Shown: positions 17,901 to 25,837 of the stretch, piece by piece
Layout of the letters: every line of letters begins with the position of its first letter
Numbering within the stretch: position 1 is the stretch's first letter
DNA from: Agarilytica sp045430305
GTDB lineage: Bacteria; Pseudomonadota; Gammaproteobacteria; Pseudomonadales; Cellvibrionaceae
Length of the DNA stretch: 64,000 nucleotides
Direction: 5' to 3'
NCBI GenBank assembly: GCA_045430305.1
Contig: JAILXW010000001.1
Coordinates: forward strand, 1,054,001-1,118,000
Position numbers and translations under genes: made by a program
The notes under the pieces: generated by a model
Told to the model about the DNA's origin: nothing
Databases searched by the model: none
The model's input: only the letters and a program-made list of their open reading frames with translations

Positions 17901-20689
17901 CTTTGATCTTGAGGGGCTCCGACGTATAAATTAGTGCCTTCCAAGGCTAAAGCAGTACCGAATTCGTCACCAGCAATTAGGTTTGTGTTGTCCACATCCT
18001 CAGCTCGAGTGCTGTAATCTGCACCAATAACAGCTTCTAAGGTAATATCATCGAAGTCGTGCGCACCATCTACAAAGGAATAAAGGTATACAGCGCCTCC
18101 CAAACTTACCGAATCTCCTTGTCCATCATCACCCCGAGCACCAACAGCTAGAAGGTCACCATGGAGCGCAATTGAACTTCCGAAAAAATCGTCATCATCC
18201 GTATATCGAACAGGATCTGGGAACCCTCCACTAATATCTGGACCTACAGCAAAATACTCAAAATCAAATGCTGTTGTACCGGTGAGCGACTGGTAATCAC
18301 CAATGGCACTCTCGCGAGCCAAATTGTCAAAGGATGTACCTGCGTCGAAGCTAAATAAATAGATGCTTCCAGCATTGTTATAATTTCCTAAGTCCCCGTC
18401 ATCACCCTCTTGAGCAATCGCTAAGCGACCATTAGCGCTGTCCACTGCTACGGCAGAACCAAGACTATCATCCCCAACCAAAATCACATCACTAAAATCT
18501 TCGACTGATGGAGCACCGTATTCATCACCTATGATTGTCTCTTGAAAAAGCCCCGTGAAATCTCCTGAAAAGCTAAAAAGATATACCGCCCCACTATCGG
18601 GTTCAGCTGTGAAAGAGCCAGGTTCTCCATCGTCACCTGGAGCCCCAACAACTAACAGGTTTCCATCCAACGCGACCGACGAACCAAATTGATCCCCAGC
18701 TTCAGGGTCTTGCTGAGCGACCCCGCCAAAACCTGGGCCAGAAATAGACGTGTAGCCATCGCCTATCACTGCACTTAAGCTCGGGCTTTCTAGCTCAGTG
18801 TTTGCGAAAGTGTAGAGATATACTGCGCCCGCATCTGCACTGCTATCGCTCGCCCCATCATCACCGGGAGCACCTACGGCTAGGTGAGTGCCATCAAGCG
18901 CTACAGCGGAACCAAAACCATCGTCAGCTTCTAGCGAAGTCTCGTCGTAATCATGGCCAAAACCAAGAATCAGGTTGAGCGTGGTGGGCGTAGTGCCATC
19001 ATCGATAATGATATTTTTCGGGTCAAGCAGTAACTCGCCAGCGCCGATATTGATTTCACCGTCGTAATGCATGGAACCAGAGGAAGAGACTTCGACTCTC
19101 GCACCTTCGCCTTCGATGCGCCCTTGGAATACGGTATATTGATCGGACCAAAGTACAACTTCACCGCCTTGATCTGCAGCACCGCTCTCAGCGCTAGAGC
19201 TAAGCGAGCCACCACTCACATCCACCAATGAACCAGAGCTTAGTATCAGCGTTTCGGCATTGGGAAGCTCATCTTCCACTAATGATTTACCGCCTTGGTA
19301 TTCGCCACCTAGGCGTACGCGGCCACCCTGCTCACCACCGCGTGCGATAAACTGCGCACTGAGAGATTTAACCGTGGGGGCGCTAACATCGATGCTGCCA
19401 CCTTTGCCACTTACACCACTCGCTTTAATACTTGCTGAACTGGTAATTTGCTCACCAGCAGTCATACGAATGTTGCCACCGTTAATTGCACCACTAGCAT
19501 CAATCGTTGTGGTGCTCACTTGAATAATTTCATCTTCAGCATGAAGCTGGACATTGCCGCCGTCACCAAAGTTGCCTAGGGCGTTGATCTCACCAGCAGT
19601 GACGATATCGTTTGCGCTTAAGGTAATGCTCCCGCCTTGTTCACCATTGGCTTCAAGCGCGCCACCGACACTGATCCAATCAGAATCAACCGAAATTTGC
19701 CCGGCATTGTCTGCAGAAACATCTACTGTGCCATCGAGTATTGCACTTGCCGAAGCGATCTGAATACTGCCTCCAGCAGATTGAACCGTGGCACTTTCTT
19801 GAACATCGACTTCGCCGCCTTGAGCGTTGAGCACGATGGCACCGTCTTGCATAGCGATACTGTCTGCGCGCAACTCGCCACCTACAGTGATAATCTCGCT
19901 CAACACTTCGGAAGCTCTTTCTGCCGAGAGAAGTATGCTTCCTCCATCCGCTTGAATAGTGCCGTCGTTAGAGACACCAAATACTTCGTCGAGCAGACCG
20001 AGCCTTTCACTGAACTCATCAGATACGGCCAGGCGAATCAATTCATCGCCGTATAAATCAAGCGCAAAACCATATTCGCTCGCACCTAAGGCCACGCGAC
20101 CATAGCGGGCGTATATCAAGCCATTGTTTTCAACATACGGAGCAACAAAGGCAGCAAGCCCCGCCTCTGCGACAGAGATACTGCCATAGTTGTATATACC
20201 AGCATCGGCCTTGCCTGGAATACTGAAATTGAATTCACCGCGCATGAAATCTTCGTTGCGAATATCGAATGTAGAGGCCAATAAGCCCCCCACATCTATC
20301 CGGGCATTTTTGCCAAAGATGATGCCGTTGCCATTGAGAATAAACACCTTGCCATTGGCGCTAAGAGCGCCGTCGATGTAGCTTCGGCCATCGCCGGTCA
20401 CGCGGTTGAGCGCGACGGAACTGCTATCGGGCTGAATAAAATCGACGCGTTCGTGGTGGTCGATAGAGAAGTCTCGCCAATCGATGATGGTTCGCCGGGT
20501 ATTTTGGTGAATAGTGGTGGTATTGCCACTTTGTTCAATGCTGGCATCGCCGTCGACTACTCGCCCACCATCTGGCCCCGCCAACGCACTGGCAGCAGTT
20601 AGCCCCATAGAAGCAACAGCAGTACGGGTAATGATTTGGCGAATCGCTTTAAATAGCGACGTGTGCGGCGGCAAGTCTTGTTTCATCAT
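11930..20689 (-). CDS. Giant two-partner-secretion exoprotein (TpsA; filamentous-haemagglutinin type)
   Basis: The protein has 2919 aa. Residues 1-38 form a signal peptide ending near SALAGPDGG. The TPS secretion domain follows (about 40-290; TIIDWRDFSIDHHERVDF, NGNGIIFGKNARIDVGGLLAST), then beta-helix haemagglutinin repeats (to about 575). Six FG-GAP-like repeats (about 577-1017) interrupt the helix, which resumes with NDITVETAIAVNNAGG. Fourteen or fifteen MBG/YDG-type repeats (about 1334-2620) lead into a unique C-terminal region (about 2620-2919) with a basic RRGKKKKTK patch and no known anchor. It should be exported by the adjacent TpsB. Adhesion or matrix function is inferred from the family. 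The start ATG lies 1 nt past the tpsB stop, with a second ATG next to it. Confidence 0.93.
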   Translation of the reverse strand: MMKQDLPPHTSLFKAIRQIITRTAVASMGLTAASALAGPDGGRVVDGDASIEQSGNTTTIHQNTRRTIIDWRDFSIDHHERVDFIQPDSSSVALNRVTGDGRSYIDGALSANGKVFILNGNGIIFGKNARIDVGGLLASTFDIRNEDFMRGEFNFSIPGKADAGIYNYGSISVAEAGLAAFVAPYVENNGLIYARYGRVALGASEYGFALDLYGDELIRLAVSDEFSERLGLLDEVFGVSNDGTIQADGGSILLSAERASEVLSEIITVGGELRADSIAMQDGAIVLNAQGGEVDVQESATVQSAGGSIQIASASAILDGTVDVSADNAGQISVDSDWISVGGALEANGEQGGSITLSANDIVTAGEINALGNFGDGGNVQLHAEDEIIQVSTTTIDASGAINGGNIRMTAGEQITSSASIKASGVSGKGGSIDVSAPTVKSLSAQFIARGGEQGGRVRLGGEYQGGKSLVEDELPNAETLILSSGSLVDVSGGSLSSSAESGAADQGGEVVLWSDQYTVFQGRIEGEGARVEVSSSGSMHYDGEINIGAGELLLDPKNIIIDDGTTPTTLNLILGFGHDYDETSLEADDGFGSAVALDGTHLAVGAPGDDGASDSSADAGAVYLYTFANTELESPSLSAVIGDGYTSISGPGFGGVAQQDPEAGDQFGSSVALDGNLLVVGAPGDDGEPGSFTAEPDSGAVYLFSFSGDFTGLFQETIIGDEYGAPSVEDFSDVILVGDDSLGSAVAVDSANGRLAIAQEGDDGDLGNYNNAGSIYLFSFDAGTSFDNLARESAIGDYQSLTGTTAFDFEYFAVGPDISGGFPDPVRYTDDDDFFGSSIALHGDLLAVGARGDDGQGDSVSLGGAVYLYSFVDGAHDFDDITLEAVIGADYSTRAEDVDNTNLIAGDEFGTALALEGTNLYVGAPQDQSGRGAVYGYSFTGDFTSITDEGRYGNGFVGANDVDVTLASGDNFGQALSLDGAILAIGASGDDGFGDPGTVNASGAAYIFHTDRVDHNFAWGFADSPGNTSIIDVNDLTTLLDAGTAVILQASNDITVETAIAVNNAGGDGGTIVFQAGRSIIVEDDITTDNADITLVANDTAVNGVVDADRDAGAASITFTSGSTLDAGSGAVTLTLADGAGNTNNTVGDISLDAITAGSLTIANANTGSSVTDNAALIIAGTTDINASGADVTFDFATNDFDSDDSGDEFTVDAATAEIFDVDQLSIGTSNVDTIVAEAGGNLTLSGTVTASSDLGDGNNTAIVLAAGANFLEIGSGDLNPGAGRFIVYSADPSTDTLVDLSATPWYNTAYNSGDPTAVSGTGDRFAYTQTATLLVTADDLSRDYGDANPTFTQTVTGYVNSETSAILSGSAGNASSAAIATTAVGTSTITATSGTLATDRNYSITTANGTLTIDPRPINVTADTRTRDYGDGTLVLGTSAFTVDDMANSETIGSVTLTSLSGNATDAAAAAGTYVGDIEPSAATGGTFTASNYAITYTNNDLVIDPVALSVTANLQSRTYGNTLALGSTEFTPVGLVNGDTIDSVTLSSETGVATNTNAAVGAYAGEIDISGATGAGFDAGNYTITYVDGTLNIDPRAITVIANDRNRIYGDTLTLGTGEFQQPVNMANSETIGSVILSSTGNLHSSTTTAVGTYVGNIVPSAATGGTFTASNYTITYQAADLTINERPIVITADLRTRDYGDGTMVLGTSAFSVDDMANSETIGAVTLASLSGNATDAGATAGTYSGDIDVSGATGGTFTASNYDITYVNNDLVIDPVALTITADPETKTYDGSAFTGGTLDYVGFVNGDTSTDLGGVLSFASGTSEGAVNVGSYSIQPRGQTSSNYTISYIDSTLTVNERPINVVANNRSRTFGDIITLGTTEFQQPANMVSGETIGAVTLTSLSGNDTDTAAPEGTYVGDIEPSLATGGTFNPANYAITYVNADLTIGLATLTITAFSDTKDYDGLAYSGGNGVDYSGFVNGDDSSALGGFLSFTSGTSEGAVDAGTYTLEPRGLTSGNYSIVFVDSTLTIDPVALTVSATPEIRTYDGSAFSNGNVTYSGFVNSETNAVLGGALSFATGSSEGAVDAGAYTIEPRGLTSGNYTISYVDSTLTINPAALSVTALSEVRTYDGNAYTGGNGVVFDGFVNSETEAVLGGSLSFASGTSEGATDAGTYVLEPRGLSSGNYAVTFVDATLTIDPASLVVTANPETRMYDGLAYSGGNGVIYDGFVNSETEAVLGGSLSFDSGTSEGAIDVGAYTLEARGLTSSNYSISFVDAALDITPAPLTITASSDSKTYDGIAYVGGNDVSYSGFVGSDDEVALSGALTYSGSSQSASDAGTYVLTPDGLTSTNYNITFVDSTLTISPAALVITADNQVKTYGDVLDLGSSGFASTGLAAGDVIGSVTLQSAAGIAADGTASVGTYAGEVEVSAASGAAFNANNYSINYQSGALEIIPAVLTVNADTQRRIYGDSLDLSSGTFTPTGLVNGEVIESVSFISGSGIAADTTADVGTYSGEVVINGASGTGFDANNYTITYLAADFTVDPRLISFAATDASKYTGDDDPDLSVNITAGSLANDDTLFDVTGEIGRESGEVLGNYDILLGIGVNAGNYDISFNENNDAFLIQEGVVVDPEVSDPDEGITIDDDEALPEIEFDDVNIPPVVVERDDPNSGTVVITIDEDSQVVGAIVLPEGNGEVVIETENKQPVQARPRALPASRFTRRGKKKKTKGDAPVVVTASVIIEKDGGLAIDLSDGRRISGITTPAAKFSEKGSMLVLERDRGMSSSPVGLATTISVVALPREGDSQFLQHMLLFDEQDQMMVVNFGGAGRPPLDPGRSKARVKFGLTDQQGNAINFIAIVTENGVVVRPQGEVATWLSQGSDDVIPTLALLALQTQLDINLDDIVAVYLVR
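12820..16690 (-). repeat. Tandem MBG/YDG repeats inside the TpsA exoprotein
   Basis: About fourteen repeats of roughly 75-90 codons plus one degenerate C-terminal copy. They fall in two alternating classes. One has a YGD/YGN core (for example TRDYGDGTLVLG). The other has a YDG core (for example TRTYDG) with FVNSETxAVLGG in the middle. Each unit ends with NYxITYxxxxLTI, joining it to the next beta-strand. Two adjacent YDG units at about 13830-14330 are very similar at DNA level, suggesting recent duplication. Confidence 0.9.
17640..18960 (-). repeat. Six FG-GAP-like repeats inserted in the TpsA exoprotein
   Basis: Six units carry the pattern FGxxxALxGxxLxVGAxGDDG followed by GAVYLYSF, with Asp-rich loops. 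This resembles integrin-alpha-type beta-propeller blades, which often bind calcium. The block sits between LLLDPKNIIID and LLDAGTAVILQASNDIT, two segments that are normally near neighbours in TpsA proteins. It therefore looks like an insertion into the beta-helix. Confidence 0.85.
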
Positions 20690-20690
20690 C

Positions 20691-22481
20691 CTAGTAGTTC
20701 ATTCTCCAGCTGACGAAACCGCGAGGATCATCACTTTCTTCTTGTAACACTGCATCTGCAATCGGTTTGGCTATTTCAGCATTGATACTGTGGTGTTGAC
20801 CAATCAATATTCGAATACCAGCACCGAGACTACGACCAATTTCGCTTTCGCGCTGGTTGCGAGATTCATCAAACAACTCACCGCCATCCCAATATACGTA
20901 TGGTTGAATCAAACGAAAGCCGTTAGGTGAGCCGCCAAGGTTAAGCTGTAATTCTGCGCTCATTAACAAGCAGGCATCGCCTGATAGTTCGAAATCATCA
21001 TAGGCTCGCCCCATAAATTCGCCACCCCAACCGCACTCTTCCGAGGAGGAAAGAGAGTTGGGAGAGTATTGAGCCAACAACGAAAACAACAAGCTGAAAC
21101 GTCGGGACAATGGCTGTAGGTGGTTGCCATCAATGCGCAGCGATGTGAAATCAAACTCTGCATCCTCACGGCTGATGTTTTCTGCCCCATTTTTAGTTGC
21201 ATCTAGAATTTCCAAGCCCTGACTCAAGGTGGCCCCCAAGAGCGAGGTAGCTCCGCCGTCGCTGACCCAATCGTAAGTCAAACCCAGGCGCAGCACTCTA
21301 GTTTTTTCCCCAGTAATTTCACCTGCCGCCACTTCACTGGTCGACTCGCGTACGTCCAGCACCGCAGTCGCTTCAATGTTTTTACCGCGTGAGCGCTGTA
21401 GCGGACGCGAATAATTTACAGATACTTGCTCGCTGCTGCTGATATAACGCAATTCAGCCAACGCTTCGAGCGTCGGTTCAGATTCACTTTTATAGGCGAT
21501 TAAACCCACCTTGTCGCCACTATCAGAAATCACTTTTTGATAGTTGGAACCCAAGTATTTAAATTCGTTTTTATCGAGCGCGCTTTGACCACGAAGCGAA
21601 AAACCACTGTCTCTGCCCAACAAGCCGAACAGGGAGAAACCAAGCTCTGCGCGACCTGGCCCTTGGCTATCGGAGCCTCGATTATTGAGCCCAGCATTGA
21701 TTGAGAAGGAGTGATAATCCACATCTACAACTAATTTGGCTCCCCCTATGTTGACATCAGACTTGTCGACTGTGGTTCGAATATTAAGGCCGGGAAGGTC
21801 CTTCACTTTTAGCAGGAGCGCTTCTAGGGTTTTTGAGGTAAGGGGCTTTTCGTCTTTCAACTTTTCTAGGTTGCGCATGGCTCTTTTGCTTAGCGCATGT
21901 GACTCGCCTGTAAAGACCAGTTCATCAATGAAGCCTTCCACCACTTTGATTTTGGCGTGACCACGTTCTTCAATTTTTTGCGCTGGCACATAAGCAACAC
22001 ACAGTGCGTAGCCGGCTTCGTTGTATAAGCGAGTGATTCCACTGGCAATATTAAACAGTGTGGCTGCGGTAATTTTTTTGCCTAGATGCGGGCGTGACAC
22101 GGTCAACAAGTCGACCCGGTCAAAAACCGTACTACCTTCCACTGTGAGCGATTGCAATACAAAGGAATAGGATTTGGACTCTGCCGGTGCTTTCGGAGCA
22201 CTGGGGTCTGGAAAAAGATCACGCGGAATAGATTTAGGCTTGGGAGGCTCTTGATCGAGGCCGAGCGTTCCGGGCTCTACCGACCGGGGAACTCCTTGCT
22301 CACGACCGAGCGTCCCCGGATCTATAGGTAAGGGAACATCTTGTGCTGACGCCAATTGTGTTACTAACAATGGCGCTGCTAGAGCAAGGATAACTACTAG
22401 AGATCGTACGTTCACTGCCAATGTGCTTCTGCTTTTTCTGTTGGCCACTTCTAAAATAGGGCGGCGCTGGAGCGTAAACAT
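20691..22481 (-). CDS. TpsB outer-membrane transporter (ShlB/FhaC family)
   Basis: A 596-aa Omp85-superfamily barrel that should export the adjacent TpsA. A signal peptide spans about residues 26-46 (LVVILALAAPLLVTQLASAQ). A Pro-rich linker follows with two copies of a PGTLG-x2-Q motif. The POTRA_2 domain covers about 105-185 (LTVEGSTVFDRVDLL, AGYALCVAYVPAQ), then a second POTRA-like segment, then the 16-strand barrel to the C-terminus ending SWRMNY. The ATG at 22481 has GGAG 9 nt upstream. The stop is separated by one base from the tpsA start, so secretion partner and substrate are translationally linked. Confidence 0.95.
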   Translation of the reverse strand: MFTLQRRPILEVANRKSRSTLAVNVRSLVVILALAAPLLVTQLASAQDVPLPIDPGTLGREQGVPRSVEPGTLGLDQEPPKPKSIPRDLFPDPSAPKAPAESKSYSFVLQSLTVEGSTVFDRVDLLTVSRPHLGKKITAATLFNIASGITRLYNEAGYALCVAYVPAQKIEERGHAKIKVVEGFIDELVFTGESHALSKRAMRNLEKLKDEKPLTSKTLEALLLKVKDLPGLNIRTTVDKSDVNIGGAKLVVDVDYHSFSINAGLNNRGSDSQGPGRAELGFSLFGLLGRDSGFSLRGQSALDKNEFKYLGSNYQKVISDSGDKVGLIAYKSESEPTLEALAELRYISSSEQVSVNYSRPLQRSRGKNIEATAVLDVRESTSEVAAGEITGEKTRVLRLGLTYDWVSDGGATSLLGATLSQGLEILDATKNGAENISREDAEFDFTSLRIDGNHLQPLSRRFSLLFSLLAQYSPNSLSSSEECGWGGEFMGRAYDDFELSGDACLLMSAELQLNLGGSPNGFRLIQPYVYWDGGELFDESRNQRESEIGRSLGAGIRILIGQHHSINAEIAKPIADAVLQEESDDPRGFVSWRMNY

Positions 22482-22644
22482 TCGTTTTTTCTCCAGCCAT
22501 AGCGTTAGGGCCGCTAATCTATCATTTTTGCGCCAGACAGCGTAGAGGGAATTGAGATTAGGTTGAGGTGAGTCACAGGCTAGTCCGTTATTTGCCGTGT
22601 GTTTTTCTAGTCGTTTAAAGCTTGAGCAGATTTTTAGTAAGAAA

Positions 22645-23460
22645 CTACCTTTTAGACTCTTCCCAGAAAGCTTCTAACTCTTCTACACTGAACTTTTCTT
22701 GACCAATATTCCCTTGTTTCTGCTCCATGCGTTCAACAACGTGAGAAAAACGCTGCTCAAACTTCTTGTTAGCTTGGCGCATCAATGAATCGGGGTCGCG
22801 GCCCAAATGACGCGCTAGATTGACACAACTAAACATCAAATCGGCCAACTCTTCTTCAATATCGCTTTCATTCTTAGCCTCAAAGGCTTCACAGAGTTCG
22901 GTAAACTCCTCTTCAATTTTATTGAGCACATCATCGCGATGCTGCCAGTCAAACCCAAATTTTGCCGCACGCTTTTGTAGCTTGGCCGCTCTCGTTAACC
23001 CCGGTAAAGATATTGGTACATCATCAAACACCCCGGCCTTACCTTTGCTTTGTCGCTCACTTTGTTTGATGTTTTCCCAAGAGGTTTTGATTTGTTTTTC
23101 GTCTAATACTTCACCAGAACTGCGGCGACTTTCGAGAGTCCCGGCAGGGAAAACATGGGGGTGACGACGTACTAATTTCGCAGTAAGTGCATGCACCACA
23201 TCATGAATATTAAAACGCTTTTCTTCGTCGGCTAGCTGACAATAAAAAATCACTTGGAATAATAAATCGCCTAACTCTTCGCGTAGGTGATCGAAATCTT
23301 CGTGCTCAATTGCATCAACGACTTCGTAGGCCTCTTCGATAGTAGAAGGGGTAATCGATAAATAGCTCTGTTTTAAATCCCAGGGGCAACCGCTTTCCGG
23401 CTCGCGCAGTCGCTGCATTAAATAAATTAAATTTTCTAGCTGGTATTTTGCATCGCTCAT
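22645..23460 (-). CDS. mazG: Nucleoside triphosphate pyrophosphohydrolase MazG
   Basis: MazG hydrolyses (d)NTPs to NMP and pyrophosphate and in E. coli lowers ppGpp and interacts with the toxin-antitoxin response. The protein has two MazG domains: residues about 20-105 with the metal-binding EExYEVxDAI, EELGDLLFQV pattern, and about 160-250 with EEEFTELCEAF and EEELADLMFS. From the ATG at 23460 it has 271 aa, close to the E. coli 263. A GTG six codons upstream is possible but has no Shine-Dalgarno. It follows relA on the same strand by 91 nt, as in Pseudomonas, which links it to the stringent response. Confidence 0.96.
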   Translation of the reverse strand: MSDAKYQLENLIYLMQRLREPESGCPWDLKQSYLSITPSTIEEAYEVVDAIEHEDFDHLREELGDLLFQVIFYCQLADEEKRFNIHDVVHALTAKLVRRHPHVFPAGTLESRRSSGEVLDEKQIKTSWENIKQSERQSKGKAGVFDDVPISLPGLTRAAKLQKRAAKFGFDWQHRDDVLNKIEEEFTELCEAFEAKNESDIEEELADLMFSCVNLARHLGRDPDSLMRQANKKFEQRFSHVVERMEQKQGNIGQEKFSVEELEAFWEESKR

Positions 23461-23551
23461 AATATTTACACCGTGCACACTTTGGAGGAGGCCTCAAAAA
23501 TGGAGCCCCTTCTCTTAGCACTTACCAAAGTAAAAGCATGTTGGATCACCC

Positions 23552-25795
23552 TTAATTTTCTCGGCGCACCGAAGAAACATTGGGCAATTGATTAAGCCTT
23601 GCAAATAAACGACTAAGAGTACCTAAACCCGGTATTTCAATATGCAGTTGCATTTCTGCTGTGTTTTTATCTTTAAAAGACTGCGTTTGCATGGCGCTAA
23701 CGTTTATTTTTTCTCGATCGAGTAAGGTCGTAATATCTCGCAACAAGCCGTGCCGGTCGAAGGCTTCAATTACAATACGCACGGCATAGAGATTTTTGGG
23801 CTTTTCGGCCCAATCGACGGCGATAATTCGCTCAGGCTCTTCTGACTGTAATTGCAACACGTTCGCGCAATCTTTGCGATGAATGGATACGCCCCGCCCG
23901 ATAGTGATATACCCACATATACTGTCGCCGGGTATGGGTTTACAGCACTGTGCCAAATGCGAAAGCAAATTACCGACTCCGTCGATATACACTTCGGCAC
24001 TGCCATCTTCATATTCCGCCTTACCCACCAAAGAGCTGACCTTTTCTGGCTCATCATCTGACTGCAACATACGTTGTGCAGCACCCATGACTTTTTCAAC
24101 GGTGAGGTCAGCATTGCCCACCGCTGCGTATAAGTCCTCTAGGGTTTTTAAATTAAGTTTGCTTGCCAAGTCTTCGTAGTCGAGATCACTTAAGGCCAAG
24201 CGTTTAAACTCTTGGTCGAGTAAGGCCCGCCCATCTTCAATGTTTTGATCACGATCTTGATGTTTAAACCACTGGTGCAGACGGCTACGCGCTTTGGATG
24301 TAGTCACATAACCGAGTGAAGTATTGAGCCAATCGCGACTGGGGTTAGCGCGCTTGCCTGTGAGAATCTCTGCCTGATCCGCGGTTTTTAAGCTGTGGTT
24401 AAGCGGTACGATACGGCCGTTGACCTTAGCACCTCGACAATGAATACCTACATCAGAATGAATACGAAAAGCAAAATCGACTGGCGTAGCTTTTTCGGGT
24501 AAATCTACCACGTGGCCATCGGGTGTAAACACGTAGATACGATCTTGACCGATCCCTTTAGGAAGGTGGTCATCCCATGGGCTGCCGCCCACTTCATCAT
24601 GCCATTCCAACACTTGTCGCAGCCATTCGATTTTTTTCTCGTAGCTGTCAGAGTGGTCGTCATCGCTGTCGGCATCTTTGTAACGCCAATGGGCGCACAC
24701 ACCAAACTCGGCCTCTTCGTTCATTGCATGCGTGCGAATTTGCACTTCGAGCACCCGGTTCGACGGCCCTTTTACTGCCGTGTGCAAAGAGCGATAGCCA
24801 TTCTCTTTTGGATTGGCAATGTAATCGTCGAATTCGTGGGGAATGTTACGCCATAGCGAGTGAATAATACCGAGCACCGCGTAACAATCGCGCTCGCTTT
24901 CGACCAAAATTCGAACCGCGCGAATATCGTAAACTTCTGAGAAGCCGATATTTTTACGTCGCATTTTACGCCATATACTGTAGATGTGTTTTGCGCGGCC
25001 AGAAACTTCGGCGTTAATACTATCTCGCGCCAAATGGGCCTCAATAATTCCAATAACATCTTCGATATACTCTTGCCGGTCGAGGCGCCGCTCATCCAGT
25101 AATTTAGCGATATATTTATAGTCGTAAGGCTGCAGGTAGCGAAAGGCTAAGTCTTCCAACTCCCATTTGATATGCCCAATACCGAGACGGTGCGCCAAAG
25201 GGGCATAGATATCGGAAACTTCTTTGGCAATCTTTTTACGCCGATCGGCAACAGCATTTTTTGCAGCGCGAATGGCGCAAGTACGTTCGGCAAGTTTGAT
25301 GAGCGCAATACGCACATCGTCGACCATGGCGACCAACATTTTGCGAACATTTTCCGCCTGTTCTTCACCTTGCAGGCCGAATACTTCACCGCCATCATGA
25401 TTTGAAATGGAACTAATAGAGGCCATGCGCGCAACGCCGTCTATCTGATCCGCGACCTCATCCGAGAAGTCCGTACGCACCTTCGCGTTATCGAGCTTAC
25501 CTTCTCTAACACCCCGATAAAGAATAGCGGCGATTAGAGTGTCACAATCGAGCTGTAGATCCGCGAGGATATCAGCCATTTCCATACCGGCTGCAAAACT
25601 GGAATGCCCCTCGCCCCACCCGATAATGTTGATGCCCGGCAAGCTCTCAACCTGCTTTGCCAGTTCACACGCTTTTTCTATTTTTGGACGGTCTTGAACT
25701 CGCAAATGGGATAAACCACAAACACGGTCTAACCACGCGGCAAGGTCGAAGTTCTCACGCTCATCGATGGGGTGATCTTGTCGAATTTTTACCAT
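23552..25795 (-). CDS. relA: GTP pyrophosphokinase RelA
   Basis: The ribosome-associated (p)ppGpp synthetase responds to uncharged tRNA. From the ATG at 25795 (AGGGG about 5 nt upstream; MVKIRQDH matches the family start) it has 747 aa, against 744 in E. coli. The longer frame starting at 25837 is not supported. The N-terminal hydrolase-like domain lacks the HD metal motif (ILYRGVREGKLD instead), so it is synthetase-only. The synthetase domain (about 240-370; YDIRAVRILVES, YxSLHTAVKGP), TGS (about 400-465; IYVFTPDGHVVDLP), zinc-finger-like region (LAQCCKPIPGD) and ACT domain (about 670-747) are all present. It lies 42 nt after cysM. Confidence 0.98.
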   Translation of the reverse strand: MVKIRQDHPIDERENFDLAAWLDRVCGLSHLRVQDRPKIEKACELAKQVESLPGINIIGWGEGHSSFAAGMEMADILADLQLDCDTLIAAILYRGVREGKLDNAKVRTDFSDEVADQIDGVARMASISSISNHDGGEVFGLQGEEQAENVRKMLVAMVDDVRIALIKLAERTCAIRAAKNAVADRRKKIAKEVSDIYAPLAHRLGIGHIKWELEDLAFRYLQPYDYKYIAKLLDERRLDRQEYIEDVIGIIEAHLARDSINAEVSGRAKHIYSIWRKMRRKNIGFSEVYDIRAVRILVESERDCYAVLGIIHSLWRNIPHEFDDYIANPKENGYRSLHTAVKGPSNRVLEVQIRTHAMNEEAEFGVCAHWRYKDADSDDDHSDSYEKKIEWLRQVLEWHDEVGGSPWDDHLPKGIGQDRIYVFTPDGHVVDLPEKATPVDFAFRIHSDVGIHCRGAKVNGRIVPLNHSLKTADQAEILTGKRANPSRDWLNTSLGYVTTSKARSRLHQWFKHQDRDQNIEDGRALLDQEFKRLALSDLDYEDLASKLNLKTLEDLYAAVGNADLTVEKVMGAAQRMLQSDDEPEKVSSLVGKAEYEDGSAEVYIDGVGNLLSHLAQCCKPIPGDSICGYITIGRGVSIHRKDCANVLQLQSEEPERIIAVDWAEKPKNLYAVRIVIEAFDRHGLLRDITTLLDREKINVSAMQTQSFKDKNTAEMQLHIEIPGLGTLSRLFARLNQLPNVSSVRREN

Positions 25796-25837
25796 TAGAC
25801 CCCTACTCGATGTTTGTAGTGCAACTGGAAAAGACAC

